The notes under the pieces were generated by a model. The model was not told the DNA's origin and searched no databases. It saw only the letters and a list, made by a program, of their open reading frames with translations. Positions 38,541 to 47,300 of a DNA stretch of 50,385 nt are shown here, piece after piece. Every line of letters starts with the position of its first letter. Positions within the stretch are counted from its first letter, which is position 1. A program made the position numbers and the translations under genes. The DNA comes from Stentor coeruleus (taxonomy: Eukaryota; Ciliophora; Heterotrichea; Heterotrichida; Stentoridae), in contig MPUH01000494.1 of assembly GCA_001970955.1 (NCBI GenBank), forward strand, positions 1-50,385. The letters run 5' to 3'.

Positions 38541-39278
38541 CTAATCTTTTGCACTAACTGCATTAAGCCTTTCTTCAACTTCAGCATCATTAAGCACTCT
38601 AAGCCCAAGATTATCACAAGTAATAATTCCAACTTCAATATCACTAGCTTTATATTCTTGCGACATAACATTCTGTAAACACTCAATAGCCATTTCAACA
38701 GCTTCATTTCTACTTAAATTCCCAGAGCTTTTTTTCCACTGTTTTTCCAAATAATTTATCGCTTCCTGTTCTTTCACCCCTGCTGCTGTAGCTTTGAATC
38801 CTTGAAACATCCCTGCTGGGTCAATTTTATAAAGCTGAGGACCTAATTCTTCATCAATTCCAAAAAGCATGGTCATTACCCCATATGGACGCATAAAAGC
38901 TTGTTGAGTATAAACTTGAGCAAGATCACCAGTACGGTTGGCAAGAACTTGTACAGGGCAAAAATACCCATTTTTAAACTTGAAGTCAGAAGCTTCATTT
39001 CTCATTCGGGAAACAAGTGCACGGGAGTCTGGTAATAATCCTGTCATACAAGCTCCAATTCTTTCAGAGACTGAGAATAAATGAGACACACTTGATGGAA
39101 CGATGGACTTATCTGGGACTTTTCTTTCTATACAGACAACAACACAGTCACTGCCACGGACTCCTATACTTGTTAGTCCTGCAGATTTAGCCGCTTTAAA
39201 TGCATATTCAACTTGATACAGTCTCCCATCTGGGGAAAATACAGTAATGTGCCTATCGAATCCTGACCCTCTGCTCAT
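38541..39278 (-). CDS. PSMA6: 20S proteasome subunit alpha type-6 (alpha-1)
   Basis: 245 residues, the expected length. It begins MSRGSGFDRHITVFSPDGRL and YQVEYAFKAA, the alpha-subunit N-terminal signature; the RHITIFSP form is specific to PSMA6/Scl1. Later it has SVSERIGACMTGLLPDSRAL, QAFMRPYGVMTMLFGIDEEL-GP and GFKATAAGVKEQEAINYLEK, all in register with PSMA6. It is a structural, non-catalytic subunit of the outer ring. The start at ATG 39278 is fixed by the family N-terminus. The stop lies 37 nt from tRNA-Gln, which is on the same strand downstream. Confidence 0.97.
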   Translation of the reverse strand: MSRGSGFDRHITVFSPDGRLYQVEYAFKAAKSAGLTSIGVRGSDCVVVCIERKVPDKSIVPSSVSHLFSVSERIGACMTGLLPDSRALVSRMRNEASDFKFKNGYFCPVQVLANRTGDLAQVYTQQAFMRPYGVMTMLFGIDEELGPQLYKIDPAGMFQGFKATAAGVKEQEAINYLEKQWKKSSGNLSRNEAVEMAIECLQNVMSQEYKASDIEVGIITCDNLGLRVLNDAEVEERLNAVSAKD

Positions 39279-39993
39279 ATTTTTATTGTTTATGGAAATA
39301 GATAACTATAGGAAAATTCAAGATTATTATAGTTTATTGAGTGAAGTTATGGATTATGTAGATTTATGCTTGAGAAATTCTAGTAACATTAGAGAAAAAA
39401 GAAATTAATTTACTAGGATTTTATGAGATTTTTATTAAAGTCTGAATCAGGCAATTTATAGTAATAGTTTCAAGTTTTTAAGATAGTTTATTTGATTGTT
39501 AGAAATTAGTTATTTTTATTAAATATCAGTATTTTTTTTATCTGATTATGATTATATGCTTTAGATTAGCTGATGTAGTCAGAACTCTTACGTTCATAAA
39601 ATATCAAAACACTATTTTTTCATTTTTATGTATACAAAATATTCGATAAGGAATATAATTTTATATAAGTTATATGATATAGTTATCACATTTTCATAAT
39701 AATAGCCTCCTTTCAAATTTTATACACTTTAAGCTAAAAATAATATTATGATAGTATTATTCTATTCAACCCATACTTTTTAAAATATTTTACTATAAAT
39801 CTTAGAATATTGCTATTTTTTTTCATTTGCATTATCTTATTTTCATTGACCACTCTCTAGTATTCAAAAACAAAAGTGAAATATATTTCAACAAATTATA
39901 TATCAACTATTTTTTTTAATTTAATCTAATAAAATTGTCTTGCATTATATTATATATTAACTATCTAAATAGAAAAATTAAATAATAATCACC
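39279..39993. other. AT-rich divergent intergenic region
   Basis: 715 nt between the 5' ends of the proteasome gene (-) and Myb gene A (+). A 38-codon ORF at 39292-39408 (plus) has coding-like composition but nothing else to support it. No RNA genes or repeats. Confidence 0.3.
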
Positions 39994-40677
39994 ATGGAAT
40001 ATTCAAATAGATATCGAAAGGTGTGGCAATTAGAAGTAAATCCCATATAGGAAGATGAACATCTTAAAGATGTAGTAGTTTTATATAATGCAAAAGGCTG
40101 GAAAAAAATTGCTCAAGTGGTTTCACAAAGAATATGCCAAGAACGTACTTCAAAGCAGTGCAGAGAAAGATGGATGCATCATATCAAAATAAACGCACCT
40201 CAAGCTGAATGGACAGATTCTGAAATAAAACTACTTTTTGAATTGCAGTTATCAATAGGAAGCAAGTGGTCTAGAATATCACCTTTTTTCCCTCGTAAGT
40301 CGGAAAATGATATAAAAAACTTCTTTTATGCAACAATTAGAAGAAACATAAGAAGATTTAACAATGGCAAAACTGAAAATGAGCAAATCAAAGGCCCGTT
40401 GGATAAAATTATGAAGATTTCTGAAGTTCGTGAAATCCTGTTGTTGGGTAAGTCGCTTCCTAAAAGATTTTTTAAAGAAAAAAAACTTTCTGTTGGTAGC
40501 ATTAAAAAAATTTATGAAATTCATGGGGTAATTTTGGCTGAAGAGGAAAACAATTTTCTAGAAAATTATGATTATCAAAACTATGAAGGATATCAGGATT
40601 TAGAAAATATTGAATTACCTAATAGTGATGCATATGAAAGTGCCCCATATATTGACCATGCTGTTTTATGGGAATAA
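39994..40677 (+). CDS. R2R3-type Myb DNA-binding protein A (tandem copy 1)
   Basis: Exons 39994-40035 and 40051-40677 give 222 residues; without the intron the frame would be cut by TAG. Two Myb repeats are clear. Repeat 1 is KVWQLEEDEHLKDVVVLYNA followed by KGWKKIAQ and RTSKQCRERWMHHI, with all three spaced tryptophans. Repeat 2 is AEWTDSEIKLLFELQ, GSKWSRISPFFP and NDIKNFFYATIRRNIRRF, where the third Trp is Phe. A conserved ~60-residue basic region follows, and the protein ends in APYIDHAVLWE. It is likely a sequence-specific transcription factor. Copy B at 41380 has the same intron position, domain plan and tail, so the two arose by tandem duplication. The 5' flank is very AT-rich. Confidence 0.9.
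40036..40050 (+). other. 15-nt intron in Myb gene A
   Basis: Sequence GTAAATCCCATATAG, phase 0 after codon 14, with A at -6 and a terminal in-frame TAG. Splicing restores the WQLEEDEHL motif that begins Myb repeat 1. Confidence 0.92.
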
Positions 40678-41379
40678 ATTAGATTAATAGATAATTTTTT
40701 TCTTTGAAATGGAATCGGATAAGCATATTTGTATATAAACATCAGCGAAAATTGTAATATATAGCTTGATATTGAATTTAATCATGTTTTATGCTTGAAG
40801 AAAACTTTTAAGAGAGACACGATGGTTATGCTATTAATTTATAGAGGAAATTCATAATTATTTTTATATTGAAATTATCTTAATAAATATGCTTATTTAT
40901 AAGTTTAGCAGTTTTTAAAAGACATGGTAAATTTCAAAATTGTTTATACAATAAAAATGTTTGTTGATTTAAGACTCAGTAACATTAAAAACAATGATTT
41001 TTTATTTCCAATGATTAGATTTAGAAAATAATTAGTTGTAATTTAATAGAATTTTCTAGACAATTTTATTATTTCATTGATTTTTTTTGATCAATGTAAT
41101 GACCAGTTACCCTTCGATATTCTATCCAGTTTGTATATTTTCGAAAATTAGCATGCTTTATTAACTTATTCGGTAAGAATACAACCAAAAAATACATATT
41201 TTTACTTTATTAAGCAAGAAATTAATCAAAAATGCCAAAATTGTAATGAACATTTTTGTACCCTACTGAAATATTTATATACAAATCACAAAATTTTATT
41301 ATTAATTATTCACAAACTATCCTAAACAGCGTTTTGTTAAAATCAAGTGCATAAATTTCTGATATTTATAATAAGTTTT
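40678..41379. other. AT-rich spacer between the Myb copies
   Basis: 702 nt. It serves as 3' end of copy A and 5' flank of copy B. No ORF, RNA gene or clear duplicated flank from copy A was recognised, so the duplication is old enough for the flanks to have diverged. Confidence 0.3.
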
Positions 41380-42045
41380 ATGGAAATTTCTAATCGATAT
41401 CGGAAGGTGTGGCAAATAGAAGTAAGGATTATTTAGGATGATCTACATCTTAAAGAAATAGCTACTCGTTATAATGCAAAAGATTGGAAAAAAATAGCTC
41501 AAGAAGTTTCTCAGAGAATATCCCAAGAGCGTACGGCTAAACAATGTAGAGAAAGGTGGATGCATCATATTAAAAGATATACTGCTGAAGCGAGTTGGAC
41601 AGAGTCTGAAGCAGAATTACTTTTTATACTACAAAAGTCTACAGGAAGTAGATGGTCAAGAATTGCACCTTTCTTTCCTTCAAAGTCTGCAAATGATATA
41701 AAGAATTACTTTTATGCTACAGTCAGGAGAAACATTAGAAGGTTCAACAACGGAAAAAAAGAGGAAGAGAAAATTAAGGGTCCAATTGACAAAATTATCA
41801 AAATACCTGAAATTAGAGAAATATTATCAACTCACAAGTCAGTTTCAAGGAAATCTTTCAGAGAAAAAAAACTTTCTTCTGATAGTATCGAAAAAATTAG
41901 CCGGATTTGTGGAATTTTTTCGACCATAGTGCCAAATGGAAGCATTGAAGAATTCGAGTATTGGGAAAACTATGAACCACTCACTATTGAAGAATCTATG
42001 AATGAAGATGCTCCATATATCGATCACGCGGTTTTATGGGATTAA
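41380..42045 (+). CDS. R2R3-type Myb DNA-binding protein B (tandem copy 2)
   Basis: Exons 41380-41421 and 41437-42045 give 216 residues. The N-terminus MEISNRYRKVWQIE joins DDLHLKEIATRYNAKDWKKI after splicing. Repeat 1 ends RTAKQCRERWMHHIKRY; repeat 2 is ASWTESEAELLFILQ, GSRWSRIAPFFP and NDIKNYFYATVRRNIRRF, with Tyr/Phe replacing the third Trp. The post-Myb region (KGPIDKIIKIPEIREIL, FREKKLSSDSIEKISRI) and the last residues APYIDHAVLWD closely follow copy A. The most divergent part is the stretch between these (residues ~175-200). Likely a DNA-binding regulator, paralogous to copy A. Confidence 0.9.
41422..41436 (+). other. 15-nt intron in Myb gene B
   Basis: Sequence GTAAGGATTATTTAG. It has the same position (after codon 14) and phase as in copy A but a different internal sequence, with A at -6 and TAG in frame. 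Its conservation shows the intron predates the duplication. Confidence 0.92.
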
Positions 42046-43119
42046 TTCTAGTTATAATGAATAGGTATTTTCTATTGTTAGCATTATAAATAGAATTTCC
42101 ATATATAAAAACAGGCATTAAGTAAATATACAAAAATGCCAATATTATAAATATTTAAACAAGAAAAATCAATAATGAGCTTAATTTTTCAAACATAAAG
42201 TAATTTTATGAGGAAAAGCTAATAATTTATTTTTAGGTTAAGGAATTTGTATAAAATAAGCTTTACTTAAGTTATAGGTGATTATCGATTCATTAAACGG
42301 GGATTATTTATTACCCCTATCCGTATGTAAATTGGAAAACTGTTTTAACAACGAAAATAGACACATTAAAAGGGTTTTTATCATTACTAAATTAATGAAT
42401 ATCAATTTGAAAAATAAGCTTAATCAAAAACACTTGGAAAATACTTTAATTTTTGAGGAATAGAGCGTAAAGAAGTAAGAAAAAATATTATAATAAAATT
42501 CCTTCATTTAAAATTGACATTTTTTATTTGAAAATAATATACTTTAAGCCCAAATAATTAAAGCTTAAAATAATGGATTAACTCTGGGACTTACAAGTGA
42601 ATTTAAGGTTTATTTTTTTGTTGATGTTAATTAATATATATTTTATTATATACTTTTATTAATTAGTTTTAGTTACTTTATTATAAAAAATTAAGACAAA
42701 TCTTGATTTTGTTACTGGGCTTTGGTTTTTTTGTAATAATAATATTGAAGATAAGGCTTCTTAATTTCTAATTCATAATATTATATGCAAATCTTGTGAT
42801 CAAGGTGCTATTTAGGTTTTATTTTAAGGCAAAATAACTAGAATAATTTTATGATTAAGTGATACTTTATAACTTTTCCAGTGAAAGATTATATTTTTTC
42901 ATGGATTTTAGGTTGCAAATGATATCAAAATTCTTGAATATACCTATTGATTGTTATTGAAAGGAAATCTCATCAATTGATATTTGACCAAAAATATAGG
43001 TAATAAAAATTAAAGAATTATTATATCAAATAATCAAAAAACATCTTAAAAATTGATACAATAAAAAACCTATCTAGAAAAATATTTAATATAATAATCA
43101 CTTTCAAATCAAGCATTTT
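42046..43119. other. 1.07-kb AT-rich convergent intergenic region
   Basis: It lies between the 3' ends of Myb B (+) and the zinc-binding gene (-). The only ORF (42278-42463, 61 codons) has intergenic-like composition and is not supported. No RNA gene or repeat was seen. Confidence 0.3.
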
Positions 43120-43890
43120 CTAATACAAAACACAAGCACAAACATTTTTAGATACTTCCTCACACATTCTTTCCTCCTTATTCTGCCCATACCTCAAAGT
43201 ACAAATTCGACAAAGTTTCGCTTTAACATCCTTCCATTCCATAATCATCATCATCTCTTTCTCTTCATCTATTTTCCTTCTGATCTCATTAGTCTCTAAT
43301 AAAACCTCATCCATCTCAATCCTTTCCATCTGCAACTTTTCATGAGCTTTTGCCATCTTATCAACAATATCAATCTCAAGTTCCTGTTTAACTTTCCCTT
43401 CAATAATAAGTTTTTCTATATTTTTTTCCTTCTCATTATTCTCTTTTATTCTTTCATCAATTTCAACTTCTAACAATTCTTCTTGTTCTTTAACATCACT
43501 TAAATATTTACTTATTTTTTCTTTTATCAAAGGAATCCTTTCGCTTTCTTTACTAATAACTTCTCTTTTAACTTGAGAATCTCTCATAGCTTTTTGTATA
43601 TCATATATGATTTGATCTTTGATAGCTTTTTTTTCTTTCCAGACTTCATCGACAAGATTTTGATGTAGACAATTGTCGCATATACGAGATTTTGAGTCGC
43701 AATACGATGAATCTTTTAAGCAGACTGGCATTCTACAGTTATTGCAAATGTATTTTGTGTTCATTAGATTAAAAGATGAACTACACATGTGACATATTTC
43801 ATTTTCGTCTAAGGAAGCGAAAATTGTTTGGTTGTCTTCTTCGAGATCATCGAGTGGTGTGTTGGTAAAGAGAAGTTTGCTTATACGCAT
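43120..43890 (-). CDS. Zinc-binding (FYVE-like) plus coiled-coil protein
   Basis: 256 residues. Residues ~33-78 carry eight cysteines in pairs (CHMCSSSF, CNNCRMPVC, SSYCDSKSRICDNCL), the spacing of a FYVE/PHD-like treble-clef zinc finger. The lipid-binding WxxD and RKHHCR motifs of true FYVE domains are absent, so phosphoinositide binding is doubtful. Residues ~80-225 are a charged coiled coil. The last ~30 residues add a second Cys cluster (LCRICTLRY, RMCEEV, NVCACVLY), which could bind another metal or be modified. The gene is on the minus strand; its 5' flank (43981-44100) shows the most extreme strand bias in the window. Exact family unknown. Confidence 0.7.
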   Translation of the reverse strand: MRISKLLFTNTPLDDLEEDNQTIFASLDENEICHMCSSSFNLMNTKYICNNCRMPVCLKDSSYCDSKSRICDNCLHQNLVDEVWKEKKAIKDQIIYDIQKAMRDSQVKREVISKESERIPLIKEKISKYLSDVKEQEELLEVEIDERIKENNEKEKNIEKLIIEGKVKQELEIDIVDKMAKAHEKLQMERIEMDEVLLETNEIRRKIDEEKEMMMIMEWKDVKAKLCRICTLRYGQNKEERMCEEVSKNVCACVLY

Positions 43891-44384
43891 ATTTAAATTA
43901 TATTACTGGGTGGTGGGTTTGAAAATACCCATGTTTTTATGGTAAAAAAAAGGAGTTTATGAGGATGATGAGGATAGATGAGGATAGATTGAGGGATTAT
44001 TGAAAGAGTTTTTGATGTAAAGGATGAGGTTAGAGGTGAGATTTTGTATGAAAATGCGTGGGAGTGGTTTTTGAAATTAAGATGATGGTTGTTGTGAAGA
44101 TGAGGATGGGGATAAAGATGAGAGTAAGATTTTGGGTTATGGATATAAATTAAAATAGGTATTATATGATTTATAATATAAGAAAGTAGATTTAAGTTAT
44201 TTTATAAGAGTTTTAATGCTGTCAGATGAATATTTTAATGTTCGTTGAGTTTTAAAATTAGAAAAGGTGTTTATAATATGATATTAATATATATCTATAG
44301 CTAATAAATTCAGTTATCCATACCACAAAATAATAAAATTTTCTTCATTTTAAATAATCTATTCTAAAATTCCTATCTTCCTAA
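43891..44384. promoter_or_regulatory. Purine-rich intergenic region, 41 G to 1 C in 120 nt
   Basis: It separates the 3' end of the giant gene from the 5' end of the zinc-binding gene, both on the minus strand. In 43981-44100 the plus strand has 41 G and one C, with repeated GATGAGGATAGATGAGGA-like units around 43960-43990. On the coding (minus) strand this is a long pyrimidine-rich tract. It is low-complexity but consistent with the C-rich 5' flanks elsewhere in the window. Confidence 0.45.
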
Positions 44385-47300
44385 TCATTTTCTCAAACTA
44401 GCCCCAAGTTTATTCTCTTTCTTAGCACCAGTAAAAATTCCTACCTCTTTATCCTTCCTCCCAACCNTTATTCTCTTTCTTAGCACCAGTAAAAATTCCT
44501 ACCTCTTTATCCTTCCTCCCAACCCTAAAATCTGAATCATCATCAAACCAACTATTAAAAGCACTCTGTTCTTCAGGGACAAGACTATTAAAATGTTTAT
44601 CATCTTGTACCCAAGAATGACAAGCACTAACATTTAATTTTATATCTTTATTATAATTCACTTGATCTATCCACATAGAAATACTATCATGTTCAGGTGT
44701 TACTTGATTATCATTTTTTTTTACAGACAATTTGTTTTGTGATATCGATTTCATCATTGAAAGTTCTTTAAAATTATTATTTTTTCTGGTTTTTTTAGAT
44801 GGATTTTCTTGTGTTTGAACTTTTGCTAATCTTTTTGCGCATTTTTGATAGATAGAAATACTAGTTTGAATAAGACTTGCTGATAAGGTTATGAAAATTG
44901 CTGTGGAAACTAAGATTAAGCATGTTAGGGTTAAAAGAGATGATGAGATGAGGTTAGGGAAAAAGGATAATGAAATGATGATATAAAATGCTAGGATACA
45001 TAATTCTATGAGAATGTTGTAGATGAGGACTCCAAGGTTTGAATAGCATTTTGTTGAGAAGAGGTAGATAATAATCTATTTAGAAATTACTGATAAATTT
45101 GTAATTAGCGATATAGAAAATTGCAAGAACCTTACCCGAACAAACAAAGCAGTAAGACAAACAATAAACCTCCTGACAAAAAACAGCACATAATAAAGGT
45201 TATTCTTTGTATATTCAAACTTAAACTCCTCAAAAACCGCTCCAAACCTCTTCATAAACCTTTCCATTCTACTACTCTCAACCATTCCCCTCTCCTTTAT
45301 AATCCAAACTGTGACACCAAACATAACAATTTGCCCAACAAAAATACAAAAGCACAACACAAAATCAACAATTCCAACAGTTGTATCAAACATCCTATAT
45401 ATAATCCCAAGTAAACTATTAAAAATCAATTCCATACACGTTTGTATCCAAAACCTAATATAAACCTTATACCTAAATCTCTCCAATAAAACTCCAGTAA
45501 TTTTTTTTACAATCCCCAAAGGTACAAAATTCCCTAAATATGACAAAATGTTCAATAAAATAAGAAATACAAAAAGCTGTAAATAAAATCCTGAATTTAC
45601 TATAATAAGACTTGTTTTGTATTCGAATTTCTTAAACTCATTTGCTAATTCTTTATCTTTGATTTCAAGGTTTAAGCTTGATATAAGTGAAGGAACATTA
45701 GCACTTACTCTAAGGCTGTTTAAAAATACAATAAGTGCAGGGTCTAGGTCAACTTCATATGTTATAACATAAGAAAATAGTTCGGCGGTATTAAGGAAAG
45801 TGTAGATACAATTTGGGTCTATTGTAATTAGCGAAGAGCCAAAAATCAAACTGGAAACTGCATAAAAACCGATTTTTGTGTATTTTTTTACAGTTTCGAC
45901 TGCTAGGATAATTTCTTTAAAATTGTATACAAATAATGAGATTTCTATAGAGTTTATTGATAGTAAGGAATTATCATAAGAAACTAAATCGATTAGGAAT
46001 TGAACTTTGAGTTTTGTCCCTGATTTAACATCTTCAGTAAACATGGCTTGTATTTTATATTTATCATCTTCTATTATATTTAAAGTGTAGTTTATAGGAT
46101 AACCATTTATTGTCACATTAAGGTTTTCTATAGTTAAAGGGTTTTTAAGTTTTTCAGTGAAATGGATAATAACTATATTATTGGTATCTATGGTCATAAA
46201 TGAATTAAAAGTTCTTCGAATACACTCGTTTTGTTCATAATAACCTTCATCACATATGCAAATACCATTGTTTTTAATAGAACTATTATTTTTACAGCTT
46301 AAACAGTGGGATTTTGATGTACAACTCAAGCAAAGTTCTTCACATTTAGAGCATTTTTGAATACTGTTGTCGAAAAACTCATTTTCAGTACAGGGAATGC
46401 ATTTTTGGTCTTGAAATTCATAGGAATTTTCGCATTTCGTGCAAGATTTTTTGTCGTAATTTGTGCAGTTTAAACAGTTTGGATCTAAGCATAAACTGCA
46501 ATTAAATGGATTTCTGCAGCCTAGACTTGAACAGGAATCTTGGCAAAATTCACATTGCGATGTTAATATTGAATAATAAGTTGTTATATTACAGTTAGGA
46601 ATACAAATACCTGATATTGGACAGACAAGGCAATGATCACAATTAATAACTGTAACTAAATCATCTAAATTTTGAGGCTTAACAAAAAACTCTATACTAT
46701 ACAAAAACCCCTTATAATACTCGAACCCTAAGTTTTTCCCAATAAAAGCCATAGTAAAATCATCAATAAAAGCATTTATACTAAAAAAATGCAAAGGTTC
46801 TTGTAACTTATTTAAAGCTACAGAAGCATAAGTCCCAGCATTAAAATTTACGGCAATATACAAATGATTCCATTTTTCAGGTATCAAAGAATTAACTGAA
46901 ATCAAACTGAAACCTTCAGACTCAATTCTCAATGAAAACTTAACCTTAAAATCTACAATCTTTATACTAAAAAGCTCGATTAAATTTTCTAAATACTTAG
47001 TCATAACATATCCAGTATTAATAAAAGGGTTAATCCAAAAAGCTAAATAAAATCTTAAACCAAACATAATCTGCTGATTATAAGGGTTAGGAAATGATAA
47101 AAAAGACCCATTACCAGTAAAATAAAGTCCTCTAAGATAAGAAGGAATAGGGTCTGAATCTTCTAAATCCGGGTAAAATTTTATACTTTCTCCTGTCATT
47201 ATAGGCAAATTGTAAACTTCATCATAATAAACTCCAGAAATACTTGAAAATGTATACTTCACAGCTTTACCATTTTCATATTCTTCAAAGCATTCATTAT

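Noticed and set aside
39292-39408. 38-codon plus ORF divergent from the proteasome gene
   Set aside because: Coding-like but very short, with no intron that extends it and no homology recognised.
42278-42463. Plus-strand 61-codon ORF
   Set aside because: Composition is like the AT-rich spacer, there is no C-rich flank, and no domain.
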